Part shown: piece after piece, positions 49,901 to 61,475 of the stretch
How positions within the stretch are numbered: position 1 is the first letter of the stretch
Layout: each line of letters starts with the position of its first letter
Assembly (NCBI GenBank): GCA_051294375.1
Contig: CM119270.1
Span: forward strand, 21,047,775 to 21,111,774
Reading direction: 5' to 3'
DNA length: 64,000 nucleotides
Source: Paraspadella gotoi
Taxonomy: Eukaryota; Chaetognatha
Position numbers and translations under genes: made by a program
The notes under the pieces: generated by a model
Seen by the model: only the letters and a program-made list of their open reading frames with translations
Databases searched by the model: none
What the model was told of the DNA's origin: nothing

Positions 49901-52900
49901 AAAATTTCAAATTCACCTGACTTTGTCTTTTGATATGAATATTTTTACTTTGCTGATTTTTTTTATGTTTTCCTTCTTCTGGGATTTAATTTTAAAATAA
50001 ATATTTAACCTAAATATGTTTTTAAACTTATTCCCGAATCCTTAACCCTAATCCCTAACTCTAATCACTAATCTAATCTTCAATTTTAATAATTACCCTA
50101 ATCCCTAAACTAATCCTTAACCTTAACCTTAAAAAAAACCTTTAAAAAAATATCCTAATTACAAATTTAAGACGAAATAGGGTGTTTTGGAAAAATATGG
50201 TAATAATAATAATGTAAGTGGCGTGTAGATAAATGGCGGGCCCTTATACAAATTTTGCAGGCTCAGGGATAAGCTCATTCCCCCTTTACAATTAACTTAA
50301 CTTAGCAACAATAAGGTATGGGTCCTTTAAAAATTACACATTATTGTCGTATTATGTTTGTATTTTAAGATTTCCTATGGCTACAAAGTATTTTATAAAA
50401 TTAATAGCGATTATTTCTCTGATATTTTTTCAATATGAACTTTTTTAGCTCCATAAGGTTTCCCTGGGCTCCCCTAAGACCCCCGGGCCCTCAACTTTGT
50501 ACTTCTCTACACGCCCCTGAATAAGGTTTTCTTTAGCAACCAGAAAGCGGAGAAAAATAATATGAAATTGGTACAACCAATATAAAAATTATCCATTCAT
50601 TTAATAAATAAACTATAATATAATGACATATCAGGTCTCTGCAAGCTTTCAATCAAGACTCACTCACTGTCTTGTTTATTCAGTCCCAGTGTACCTGGCT
50701 TCCCTATCAATGAAGTGGTATAATATTTCGAAGAATGTTTCAATTGTATGAGAAGACCACTCCTTTAAGTATTAGACCGGGGAATACTATATTGTATTCC
50801 ACACTAGCATCAATATACAAGGGGCTGAATTTTATAAAATTGGTACAACCAATATCAAAATCATGTTAATTTAATTAAAATTAATTTCAAATTAATTTAA
50901 AAATTATGTTAAACATGATATTAATTATTACTATTGCCTCCGTTTTTCTGGTTCACTTTGCAATATCAAAATCAACGAGCACATGCAGATAGTTTTTAAA
51001 AAGAACTAAAATCTTTATCCCTGTTTATTATAAGTCGAAACTATTATCCGGCGTCAACATTATTCACATTATATTAGAATCTTATGTTCAAATGCTGATT
51101 CAAACTGGAGTAATTGTCTATTCCTTGGTGTGGTCTAATAAACAATGTATTCCAGATTTTGTTAATTTGGGAGGCAAACTCGGACCATACTGGGCTGAGA
51201 AGAATTTAAAAAACTACGGAAACGTATACCAAGAAATGGACAATGGATCGATCGTTAGCCTCAATGAAAGTTGTGTTTGCGATATTATTGCCAAAACAAC
51301 TATAAAAATTGTTTGCCGGTGGAAAGTCGATTTTTACTGGATCATTTTCTCTGTGGTTATATCAATGATTAGTTTGACCAAAGCCGCCGCACAAATGAGG
51401 CTGGATTATTTGGGTCAATATCAATTGAAGGCAAAAGGAATTTGCTTGTCGCATTTGGAGTCCTTCAAGAAACGCTGGGCCTATCCGTCTCTCTCTATTT
51501 CATTTATGTCAGCGCATTGATGAGATCATATTTTTTTCTCCTTTTCATCATTCCTCTAATTCTTCGCGTTTTTACTTGGACCGAGATGAGATTCTTGTTT
51601 GATTTTTTACGCCAACTGACTCGATTTGACAGCGAAATTGCAACCAATCAAAAGTGCATCTCAAACTCATGGTTCGAATGGTGGATCAAAATTTTTTATT
51701 CACTGTTTATTTTAGCGACGTTTTTTACTTATGAGATTCATCTCGAGTTATCGTCCGTTGCATTTAGGTGGGGAATAGTAATCGAAGAAACTAAAATTAC
51801 GAATTTCATCGCATTATATTTGTCAAAAAAGGTAAATAAAATGAATTCTGACTTTCTGTCAACAATTTCGTATTTTAACACGAAGCACCACTCCAATTGG
51901 AACAAATTAATAGAACAATTACTGAAAACAGCTCAAAGCGAGAAGCATAACAGCAATGTGACATATCGGACAGCGATTTCAGCTGGCTTTAGTCTCATGC
52001 TGGGAAACCAATCTTTTTGGCATGCAACTTTTCAAAGATTGGCGTTTTTAGTTTTTCTGGAAGTCATGATTTCTTTGTTCTATAACACCCTTGTTGTGAT
52101 ATATAATCGAAAAATCCGGGATTGGTTTTTAAAATTAGAATCATTTTGTTTTTTTGGTGCAATGTTATTTATATTATTTACGCAACCGCACCATAATAAG
52201 AGCATTTATCACAGTGATCCAAGGGTAAACAGTTACAACAAAATGGTCTCCAACTGGTTCCCATTATTTATTTGCATATTCCTCACCAGAGCGGCACACA
52301 GATTGATGCTTAAGTTGATTGCTATGAGAATTTGTCTCCCGTTGGTCGCTTTTTTTGTTATTGCGTTTGCCACGTTACCATTGGCAACCTTTTGGGTTAT
52401 TCGTGGAGCCGGAATAAAAGGACAAATTCAATCAGAGATCGACGGATTGTGCAAACGCGATGGTATCTACGATGAGCCCATTCCAGGATATACATGGGAG
52501 GATAGATCTTTATTATTCTTCGGTTACGCTCAATTGAACTCTTTTTTCTTTTTTTATTTTACCCTTTCTTTTTTACCCTTCTTCACTGTATGTTACTTGA
52601 TTGGAAAGAAAGTACGGATTATGAAAAATAGTTTAAAATTTACGATTTACTTCTTTGTAGTTTTGGTATTCTATTGCTTTGTTTGGGCCTGGATGAAGTT
52701 TCCGGTCAAAAACAAAAAACTTTCATCGTATGTAGACAAAGGTATTTTTCGACTTTTTGTTCAGGCATTTAAATGTTGTTATGTTTATTACCCCTACATG
52801 GGATGCAAGAGTGCTTTCGCAATATTAAATCGAAAACTATCTTATGATTACCTGACTTATGTTGATGAATGTTGGACAAGTTTTTATGATTTTCCATGTC

Positions 52901-52947
52901 TAATTTTTCTGATCTTTCCGTCAGTTGTTCTTCTTGCTCATGAGTAA
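46920..52947 (+). CDS. Multipass membrane protein, XK-related-like, three exons, 5' end missing
   Basis: Exons 46920-47266, 51035-51413 and 51461-52947 (TAA) join in phase to give about 737 residues. The 47-base gap 51414-51460 is either a tiny intron (GT...AG) or marks an indel; without it the frame breaks. The first exon has HILDLVTDMKTL then TM segments. Exon 2 starts in TM and has LESYVQMLIQTG, which resembles the ESxPQLxLQ segment of XK-related scramblases. Later blocks: LYFIYVSALMRSYFF, LILRVFTWTEMRF, FPLFICIFLTRAAHRLMLKL, ATLPLATFWVIRGAG. About 12 hydrophobic segments are visible, so it is longer than a typical XKR (400-500 residues). The family call is inference. A paralogue in decay lies at 33699-35677. 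The large intron holds a TRIM. Confidence 0.6.
47857..48498 (+). mobile_element. Complete TRIM-like LTR retroelement, family A
   Basis: 5' LTR 47857-48079 and 3' LTR 48265-48498, about 90% alike by eye; target duplication GTTT (47853-47856, 48499-48502). The internal region is 185 bp. It opens with TTGGTGAGCCCGAC, where TGG would pair with a tRNA 3' CCA, and closes with the polypurine tract GGGAGGGGGGGATG. The LTR contains the hairpin GGAGGC...GCCTCC and the arm CCGGGGTTCTAGCCCGG-like sequence (changed in this copy), a B-box-like motif. A short frame in the internal region repeats MPQPGDALS-type words. There is no gag or pol, so it depends on other elements. Confidence 0.75.
48503..49320. other. 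Intron DNA of the XK-like gene, no gene seen
   Basis: AT-rich with a short GA run near 49085-49115. No exon-like island. Confidence 0.5.
49320..49605 (+). repeat. GC-rich insert of unknown type
   Basis: A sharp GC-rich block (CCCACCCCCGGCCGGGC, TTGTCGCCTTACGGCGAGGC) inside AT-rich intron DNA, single copy in this window. AGAGCT occurs just before and just after (near 49321 and 49614) and an A-run closes it, as in a SINE or LINE insertion. Frames are closed. Confidence 0.4.
50030..50130 (-). repeat. Degenerate CCCTAA-like tract
   Basis: Irregular CCTTAACCCTAATCCCTAAC words, same class as the other telomere-like tracts in the window. Confidence 0.6.
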
Positions 52948-53340
52948 AATTGAAGGACTTAACGTAGATAATTATAACAAACAAAGTGTTTTACTCATTT
53001 AAATAATCAAAAATGTTTGTTTACTCTTCTACTACTTTTTTAGTTTTAACTGTTGTAGTTTTCACACTCTCTTTGTTCGTGCCTCTCTCGATTCGTTGTA
53101 CTTATCATTGGCTGACTTTAGTCTTTATCAAGGACGTTAGGATTTTGGAACGGTGAGTAAGTTTATTAGCAACAAATAAAATTGCGACGTGAAATTAACG
53201 ATTTCATTTCGAGTTTAAAAAGATAAAAACGTGGGATTAAAAAACGATTAAAAATGACTTTAAAATGTAAATTAAAATGTAAATGTAAATGACTTTAAAA
53301 TGTAAACCACCAACGCTATGTTAAAAGCGTATAACGTCCG
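52948..53340. other. 3' region of the XK-like gene, no gene seen
   Basis: AT-rich spacer between convergent coding ends. AAATGTAAA-type words repeat near 53265-53305. Confidence 0.4.
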
Positions 53341-53452
53341 TTAAAAATAATCGGGATATTCTTCAAATTCGATCTTGTTTCTTCGCGGGAAACGGGCGAG
53401 GCAGGAGCCAGATATCATCTCGTCGAGTCCCACGCCCACGGTCGTGTCTTGT
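53341..53452 (-). CDS. Possible terminal exon of an unknown gene
   Basis: A GC-rich island that reads, on the minus strand, VGVGLDEMISGSCLARF, then PRRNKIEFEEYPDYF and TAA. A candidate acceptor (ATGACAAG) sits at its 5' edge but lacks a good pyrimidine tract. Composition resembles the confirmed exons. No partner exon was found upstream and I do not recognise the family. Confidence 0.3.
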
Positions 53453-54016
53453 CATGACCGGCGTAACACTCTTTAAATATTAAATATTAAATATTAAATA
53501 TTGCCGCTTTTCTAGTCGATGGCCCGAGGTTTGTTCAAGGCAAAATTAAATAAAACAGATCAATCGTGAAGAATCATATTTAGGAAACATTTATCGGCCG
53601 TTAGGAACGGGAGTTTTTACGGATTCCTTAGACTCTCAATTATAAAACCACACTGCCCACTAGAGTGAAGTGAAAGTTTGGAATCAAAATTTAGCAGTTA
53701 TATCTTGAAAATTATTACATTAGTGAATATTAATCTGTAGTTTTTTTTTATAAATATAGTAGCCCTCTCTTAAATTCGGTTAAATTTTATTTTTTGTACT
53801 TTAGATATTTTGGTAAAAAATATTTTGTTTTCTTTAACTCATTATGTTTTTAAAAAAATTTTTCTAAAAACAAAGAGAAGCGCTTAAATCTGACTCACTT
53901 TTTTTTAATATAAATATAAGTTTTTATATTTAGAAAATTATTTAAACAACAATTTATTTCATAAGCAAAAACATACTTGTTTCGACTCTTGTTAAGAGTC
54001 TTCATCATCGTTAAAA

Positions 54017-54051
54017 AGTTTTTGAAATGGTGCGAAATTTGTGTAAAAGAA

Positions 54052-54090
<39 letters not shown>

Positions 54091-54142
54091 CAGAGAAAGA
54101 GAGAAATAGAGAGAGAGGGCAAAGCTTCTATTTTCATTTGTC

Positions 54143-54200
<58 letters not shown>

Positions 54201-54237
54201 TTTGCACAAATTTTGTATACCATTTTTGAAATAAAAC
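54017..54237. repeat. 220-bp imperfect hairpin built on (GA)n and (CT)n
   Basis: The left side has TTTTGAAATGGTGCGAAATT then a GA tract; the right side has a CT tract then GCACAAATTTTGTATACCAT and TTTTTGAAA. The unique flanks are inverted complements as well as the GA/CT runs, so the arms are about 95 bp with a central CAAAGCTTC-bearing loop. Confidence 0.7.
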
Positions 54238-54687
54238 CGTTGTTGATATAAAATTTCAATCTTTTTTTAAATATTAACTACACAACGAAAAGAAAAGACA
54301 ATAAACAAAGCTTTTATATTTATTATTTATTTATTTTATATTATGTTATATTTCTGTTATATTTTCTGTCTTTTTCCCTCTTATTTTTTGACATTACTTA
54401 AGTTGTCCTCACACGTTGGGACAAATTATTTACTAGTTATTTCGTCTGTCTTTTGTCATTCTTTTGTCGATCTCCGAGTCGTAATTTGGCGAGACTCATG
54501 ATCAATCTTTAGTTCGTTTTATGACATACAAAAAGTAGCATCGCCTGTACTGAACAAAGTTTTACAGGATCTTATGGACATTTTGATATAAAATACAAGT
54601 TTCTAAATCTTCATCTTTATCTTAACACCTGATATCACGAGCGTGATATATACCAAGTTATTTCAAATTTTTTTTGTATTGGCCTGT

Positions 54688-54921
54688 TATGGTGGACTAA
54701 AATCCACCAACCGTTCATCAGCGGCCATTGGTGCCGGAGGCAAGTCATTCGCCTCCCAACCCAAAGGTCCGGGGTTCTAGCCCGGTGGTCGCCTAGCAGT
54801 TTAGAGGGACGGGGCGTTTAACCCGCCTGTAACTCGGTGCTACAGCCTGATCCGAAGCTCAGGGACTGCTTATATTGAACGGTTCGGTCATTAACACTTA
54901 TCAATAAATACTGTCTCTTCA
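54688..54921 (+). mobile_element. Solo LTR of TRIM family A
   Basis: 234 bp from TATGGTGGACTAAAATCC to CTGTCTCTTCA, flanked by CTGT at 54684-54687 and 54922-54925. Contains GGAGGC/GCCTCC and CCGGGGTTCTAGCCCGG. It is the best-preserved LTR and lies about 190 bp upstream of a candidate first exon. Confidence 0.78.
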
Positions 54922-55113
54922 CTGTAATGAATGACTATTAAAAATTTACTTTGGAAACTGTCAAGATTGCTAGTTACACACTGAATTTCAATGAAAATAA
55001 TATCTTTAAAACAGACCGTTAAAGAAAATTGGAGAGGGGGAAAGGAGGAAGAGGCGAATGTTCCCCCGCGGGGTTTCGGGGTTTCGCGGTTTCGGGGTTC
55101 GTCCACCGACAAA

Positions 55114-55143
55114 ATGGAGCCAAAGTCGACCGACAAGGTCCAC
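55114..55143 (+). CDS. Possible first coding exon (10 codons)
   Basis: ATG in a favourable context (GACAAAATGG) opens MEPKSTDKVH and stops at a strong donor CAC/GTGAGT. Upstream is a GC- and CpG-rich stretch with GGGGTTTCG repeats, unlike the surrounding AT-rich DNA, as at a promoter. No downstream exon could be assigned with confidence. Confidence 0.3.
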
Positions 55144-55804
55144 GTGAGTTTGATGTAAAAACAAAACTCGTCGTCGGCCTTTGTTGGTTTGTCGCTTTGA
55201 CGCGCGAAGAGAGAGAGAGAGAGAGAGAGGTTAACCACTTCACTGCCCCAGGGCGTTTTTCGTCTTCATTGGATTAGGCTTGAATTACCAAAAATAAAAT
55301 TTTTGATGTTGGAAGAAAAATGAGAAATTGCGAATTCGTTTCTCAAAAAATATTCAAAAATCATAATTCATTCGTTCATAAGTCAGAAGTCGTTATTAGT
55401 ACAGTATTTCGTTCATTTATAATAATTATACCTATCACCCATTATTATGCGTTATTTAACCAAGGATTATTGTTACATGTTCATATTCATATAATCTAAT
55501 TACTTAAGCGTAAGGTTATTACTATTTTTTCATCTTTTAACACTAATAATCATTAGTTGCTATCTTCATCATGATCATTCATGATTCATCGTTCACAGGT
55601 TCCCTCACACATGAACGACACATGAACGACACGTCAGCTTATTGTTGATTTTTTTTTCTTTCTTTTTTCGTTCTGTTAATTTAAATATTTATTTTTGTTG
55701 AATTGTAAACTGTACAATTTATGCGTTTATCTGTAATGCTGTATGCCCTTTTGAATGTACTGTTTCAACTAATTGTTGTAAACGAATAAAACACATATAT
55801 ATTA

Positions 55805-56085
55805 AGGGAGTGGTCTTTTCATACAATTGAAACATTCTTTGAAATATTATACCACTTCATTGATAGGGAAGCCAGGTACTCTGGGAGTGAATAAACGAGA
55901 CTGTGAGAGAGTCTTGATTGAAACCTTGCAGGGACCTGCTATGTCATTATCTTGTAAGAGTGATGGAGGCCTTAAACCACCAAAGCCTGTCCAAAGTCAG
56001 TGGCAAGATAGCTTATTTATTAAATGAATGGATAATTTTTATATTGGTTGTACCAATTTCATATTATTAAATTCAATTAGCGAGA
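55805..56085 (-). repeat. Inverted copy of the ACAACCAAT dispersed repeat
   Basis: Complement of 50562-50775: CCACTTCATTGATAGGGAAG, CCAAAGCCTGTCCAAAGTCA, and TATATTGGTTGTACCAATTT at the end. Confidence 0.6.
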
Positions 56086-56128
56086 GAAGATTTAAGAATA
56101 GTTTTGAAAAAATCGTATTTTTTTTTGT

Positions 56129-56166
56129 TCCGTCACTAACGCATAACAATTATTACCGTCTCTTCA
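56129..56166 (+). mobile_element. 3' fragment of a family A LTR
   Basis: Matches the last about 38 bases of the TRIM LTR (CGTCACTAACGCATAACA and ending GTCTCTTCA). The rest is missing. Confidence 0.6.
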
Positions 56167-56349
56167 CTTGAATCTCGAAATCTACTATGAAATTTAATTC
56201 AATAGGGGGGGGGGCACAATGTTATATTTAGAAAAAGGGTCTCCAGGTTAACGCCCTGCTCCTTCCTCGGTCCGCCTCTCCCGTTCAAAACTTTAGTATT
56301 CAAGTCTACTTTCAGGTAAAAAATAATTTTTTTTTAAAAAAAGTTCGAT

Positions 56350-56790
56350 TTTAATGCTTTTATTATTGCTATCAAAATTACAATATTACAATATAATGAT
56401 AACATTTTTTTTTAATCAATCTTAATTTTTTGTGATGGATTCTAATAGAGCATAAAAAGTTTAATGAAAAATATAACTACAACTTTCAAAAATTATTCTG
56501 TTTTCTTGGTTAAAATTAAGAAAAACTGATAAAATTATCAAAATATGATGATGATGATGATCATTAACAGTTTTTCATATTTTTTACCTCCTTATGATCA
56601 AAATATCAAAAAAAATATACTTTGGGTAGACAACTTTTTGCAAACTACCTGAATCTTATCTTAAAAATTAAAAAATCCTAAGTTTTTAGCCTTTCCTATT
56701 TATAATTAAATATCAAAAAATTAATATATGGGGTAAAGAGTAATATTAAAAATGTTTTGTCTATTCAAATTTTTTTTAAAATATCTAAAT
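56350..56790 (+). repeat. Decayed copy of the AGGCGG MITE family
   Basis: Keeps GATGATGATGATGAT, then TTTTTCATATTTTTTACC, TATGATCAAAATAT and TATACTTTGGGTAGACAACT in MITE order. Ends not defined. Confidence 0.45.
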
Positions 56791-57174
56791 TTTCGTTTGA
56801 ACAGGTGCTTAGTTAAAATTTCTTAACCACCTCACTGAGTTAGACTACCCCTACTTGAACCTATAAAACTGATTCTGAACCACTTTGGCAAAAAAAAAAA
56901 AAAAATAATGATCATAAACGGGAATGAAAAAGTTTTTTAAAAATGTTTTTAAATGAGTACATTTTAATCAATGTCAGTTTCTCAACACACCCACCAATAA
57001 AATCGTGATAATCCAATCGATAAATCGACATAAATAATGAGATTCTCTCAGTAAATCATTCACTGACCGGAGATGGCGCCATCGCGGACTATAAACATTT
57101 TTTGCCGCCACAATTACGACGACGACGACGACGACGAACGACGAAACTGACGACGACCGGCGATCCGGCGCCAA

Positions 57175-57591
57175 GTGATGACTAATGAAGCCGACTTTTT
57201 TCCGGCGCCGGAGATTCGTCACGGACGACGCCCTTTCTTCATCCGGCTTCGGTCGTTACGTCCGGCGAAATCCGCCGGCGTCTTTTGGCCGGAAATCGTT
57301 TCGGTCAATCGAAAAATCGCCGATACGTCAAAAAAGTGGGACGACAATAAAGACGACGACGACGATAAAGACGATAAAGACGACGATGACGACGAAAGAG
57401 ACAACGATGACGATGAAGACGACGACGCAAATGCCGATGAAGACGAAGTCGTAAATGACGACTACAAAGACGATGACAACGACAAATGCGTCAATGACGA
57501 CGACAACGATAAAAAGGATGACAAAAATGACGACGACGACAACGACGCTCACGACGACGTCGATGACGACGACGAAGACGGCACAGACTAA
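57175..57591 (+). other. Aspartate-rich open frame over a GAC/GAT triplet array
   Basis: The first about 50 codons are of mixed composition (FFPAPEIRHGRRPFFIRLRS), then about 85 codons are almost all D with K and E. The GAY array continues past the stop to about 57780 and is open in several frames, including valine-rich frames on the other strand. The 5' part lies in a GC-rich island with GATGGCGCCATC. It could be the first exon of an acidic protein, but no splice partner or homologue is visible. Confidence 0.25.
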
Positions 57592-57849
57592 GAGAATGAC
57601 AACGACTACGACGACGACGACGACAATGACGACTATGAAGCCAAAGTCGACGACGACGATGACCACAACGAAAATTACAACAAAGACGATGAAGATGACG
57701 ACGATAATGACGACGAAAACAATGAAGATGACAACGGCGAAGACGACGACGACGACGAAGACGACGACGAAGACAGATAAATCTCGTTTCCAATCGAAAC
57801 TCGTAAGAAATCGGACCCATGGGTTATTGAGCTTTTCAGTCTTCGCCAT

Positions 57850-58860
57850 CTTTGAATTATTGATCTTAAAGAGGAAATTGAAGCTCGAGTATTCTGAATA
57901 TTAATGAATGAATAAGAATGAATCTAGCTTTGTTTAATTCATTCGGCTTTTTGATATTTAACGGATCGATTTAGTCAACAATTTGACGAACAAATTTCAG
58001 AAAAGGGAAAAAGAAAATATTTGTATTATCACTAAAATGATTTTCAATTAATCCAATTAATTGTCCACAAGCCTAATTAATAATTATACACGGACTGATT
58101 CGATACAATCACGTCGTCAGTTACCACAGATGTTCCAAAATGTCCTCGTTCATGACGTAAAACTCGATTTACTTGATTTCATCGTCACCTTAAATATCCA
58201 TATAATTAAACATTCGAAATTAAGTGACTAACTTATACGTCGTTCCCTATTTAAGTCAACCATTCGAGTCACCAGGCAATAAACAAACTGGAGAATATTC
58301 ATCGATTTATAAAGATAAATAATTTTGTTTTACTACTATATGCAAATGAGAATTTTGTGCAGTTAATGCATGAAGCCAGGATAAAATATTTTCAAAATTA
58401 TAATTAAATAGACAATGGGTAAGGAAAAACAAACAGTAAAAAAAAATTTAATAAAGAATGACAAAAAAGTTTGTGATTGTATTTGAAATTAGTGATTTTT
58501 ATCAATGGTAATTTTTCCATTACTTAAGAAAAATGTGATATTAGAAAAAAGGCAAAGAAATATAATTCAATAAGAATAATACGTTTCAAACTTTTTATTT
58601 GGTAACAATTGTATTATTATTATTATATTATATTATTGTAGTACAATTGCGTAAAATGCTAAAATCTAGATCAAATTCAAGTATTTGTTAATTAACTACA
58701 TTAATTAATTAATGTAGTTAGTTAATTATTTAATTAATAATTAAACAAGAATTAACATTAACTAAACAATAAATCCTACATTAACGACAAAATTAACATC
58801 AACATTAACATTAATCCTACATTAACATATTAACATTAATACTACATAAACAATAAAAAT
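57850..58860. other. AT-rich interval, no gene seen
   Basis: Contains small palindromes near 58605-58650 and 58688-58725 (TTAACTACATTAATT and complement). No exon. Confidence 0.5.
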
Positions 58861-58861
58861 C

Positions 58862-60644
58862 CTAATCCTCTACCTCTTCTTTATTCCACCATTTAAAAAA
58901 AGTGACGACGACGATGGCGACGAAGACGACGACCACGCCCACCGTCTCTTCCTCGCTCAAAGTCTCATCGAAGTATTCCAGCGACATGAGCGCCGTGGTG
59001 GGGATCATCCCGGCGTTGAAGACGTTGTTGATGAAACCGGCGTTCCCGGCGCCGGTAGACTCCAACTCTGCGCAGCCGAGTTGTTGCGCGAGACGATAGA
59101 CGTTTGACATGACGCCGGTTGTGACGATACCGAACACTATCATCGGTGACGCCGCCATCGGTGACGCCGAGAATCTCGGCGCTCCAAAGATGGCGAGGAT
59201 GACGCCGAGGACGACGAATCCGCTCACGAGGTTGACGCATTGAAAGTTGGACCTAAATGATATTTCTGTTATGTACCATCTTGGAAAATTAATAAGTCAT
59301 CGAAACCTTTTCGAATTTCAGTAACTTTTCTAGCTTATAATTTAGGGGTAAAAAAGTTTTTTTCTGCTTCAAGTGGGTCTCTTTTAACAGTAATGTGATT
59401 AGAAATAGCAGAGTAAGTAATAAAAACTAAAGAAANNNNNNNNNNATACATTAAAACTGATTATCAAATATATCATATTTGTTTCCGGATTTTAATATTA
59501 GTTAATTAAAGAAGTCAAAAGTTGGTTAAAAGTTTTGGCGACTTATTTATTTTCCAAAATGGTATATATCATTTTTCTTTAAAATATTTATTTTATTGTG
59601 TAAAGGACTTTCTTTTCGTTGCGTTAAAATTAAGAGTTAAGGAAAACGTTTGTTTGTTTGTTTTGTTTCGACTAAGTTTATAGTCATGGATTTCAGTAAA
59701 GTGAAGACTTTTTTTTAAAAAAAATTCATATAAACTTAACGTTACTTTATTGATCTTGTCTTCGGTCCATCCTAAGTTATGACTGATGTTGTGGCGGTAT
59801 ATTCACACCGCCTCACGTCCACCATCCGTCAGCCAAATCCAATGGCTCAGAGGGGGAACACACCATCCCAGGCGTAGTGTTCCATCCACAGTCCTAATGA
59901 CTTCCCTCTGCGTTGGCAAAGCGAGACCGTCCTAGGGTAACCGCGCCAGTGACTGGAGGCGTCACTGAGGGTCGGATACCCCATCCCAATGGGCATCACA
60001 GGCAACCCGGCTGTTGCCATAATGTAGCCAAATTTATAAACGTAATTTTTTATTTCTATTATAATTTATAATAACCAATGAACGCGGGGAAAGAAGCCAA
60101 AAAGATAAGGCGACGCCATCGTAACGAATCCGCCGAAGAGAGCGTAAACGTAGGCGTGGATTGGCGTCGTCGTTTTCCCGCCAAAGATAAACTCCGGCCT
60201 CGTTATCAAGACGATCCCCGCAGCAGCCATCGCCGCGCCCAGCAGATCAACGACGCCGGGACGGCGCCGGCGCTGCAGCGCAATGATCAGCGGCGCGACG
60301 AGAAGTCCCGCGCAGTCGAAGGTGGCGTAGTCGCCCAGCGGCATAACGGCGACGGCTGAGCGCCATAAAGCGAAATTGACGGCGCTCAAGGTGCCGAGCG
60401 CCGCGAAGGAGAAGAACTTGGCACCGGAGTCCAATTCCCATCGTTTTAGGGCCAAGGGGATCGTCGGTAGGGCAGAGAGAAGTTGCCCGACGTAGAAGAG
60501 AAAATATCCGGCGCTGACGGGCATCGATATTGTCGGGCGGAAGATGCACGACATTGCACTGTTGACGAAAACGTAAGATGTACTGAGGATGACGCCCCAA
60601 AGAAAGTGTATCGATCGATCCGAGAGGTCAGCACTATCTCCCAT
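58862..60644 (-). CDS. EamA/DMT-superfamily transporter, SLC35G-like, complete, 2 exons
   Basis: Exons 60644-60076 (ATG) and 59252-58862 (TAG) join in phase through a shared tryptophan codon and give 319 residues, normal for ten-helix drug/metabolite transporters. Exon 1 contains the first EamA half: FLWGVILSTSYVFVNSAM, a proline-rich turn (FRPTISMP), ALWRSAVAVMPLGDYATF, PLIIALQRRRRPGVVDLLG, and AAGIVLITRPEFIFGG, the usual end of half one. Exon 2 has VVLGVILAIFG, IPTTALMSLEYFDETLSEEE and a last helix GVVVVFVAIVVVTFF, then the acidic tail WNKEEVED. Substrate unknown. The 823-bp intron holds a family B LTR-like insertion and a 10-N gap. Codon GC is far above the intron. Confidence 0.85.
59436..59445. 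other. Assembly gap (10 N)
   Basis: Run of N in the EamA gene intron; real length unknown. Confidence 0.99.
59790..60021 (-). mobile_element. LTR-like family B, solo, inverted
   Basis: 232 bp, minus-strand start TATGGCAACAGCCGGGTTGC, end ATACCGCCACA, flanked by ATGT at 59786-59789 and 60022-60025. Same family as 42307-42565. Confidence 0.65.
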
Positions 60645-60784
60645 TCTGCTAAATGTTTATTTATTCTGTTAATTTTAAAATTTATTTCAATGTTTATTCG
60701 GCTTTGGGAAATCAATAAACGATCGACTAGTAAGTAGTAACTATTGTTTCATTTTGTTTTACTTTTTTTTTTTGTTATGTGGGT

Positions 60785-61475
60785 AGATCCCGACTCTATA
60801 ATCCATTTGTCGCTCGGTCGGTCCGCCCCTTCAATCATGTTGGGCATTCACTTATATCAAGTCAGAACATCGAATTATGATAAATTATGCAAAAAATATA
60901 TGTCCGTCCGTCTGTCCGTTCATATGTCCGTCTGTCCGTGGGTAGGAAAGTTTGTGATTAAGCTGGAAATGAAGTTTTTATGCAATCGTCTGAGTGGAAA
61001 TGACTTTAAATGGAAAAAACAAAAAACCTGCTTCGCTAATTGATTATGCTTGTTATTCAATTTATATTAAATATAAATGCAATATGTATTAATTAATAAA
61101 ATAATTAATTAGTTAATTAATTAATTAACCAATAATTAATTAATCAGTTAATTAATCAATCAATTTATTATTCAATAAATATTAATATTAATTAATTATT
61201 CAAGCAATCAATTTATTTATCAATTCATTAATTATTTAATCAATCAATCAATCAATCAATTAATTAAGTATGTCAACCGTTATCGGCATTATTGTCGTCA
61301 TCGCCATCATCGTTGTCATTGCTTTTGTCGTGATCATTGACGAAAAGACCTAAAAACAAACATTTTAAATCAAATTTTTTAATTAAATAATTAACAGCCT
61401 AATTAATTAATGAACTTGAATTAATTAATAAATAATTAATTACCGCTAATGATCGTGGGCAGATCCGACATTGTG
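60785..61475 (+). mobile_element. Truncated GTCGGATCTG-family element
   Basis: Starts with GTAGATCCCGACTCTATAAT, keeps the GTCAGAACATCGAATTATGA, GTCCGTCCGTC and GTGGGTAGGAAAG blocks, and ends GGGCAGATCCGACATTGTG. The 3' TTTGCTC part is missing. Confidence 0.5.

Noticed and set aside
54688-54921. tRNA gene or plain tRNA-derived SINE
   Set aside because: A B-box-like arm is present, but constant 4-bp duplications, the two-LTR copy with primer site and purine tract, and the tandem LTR array fit an LTR retroelement better.
57328-57904. Valine-rich, threonine-rich and arginine-rich frames
   Set aside because: All come from the GAC/GAT triplet array read in different frames.
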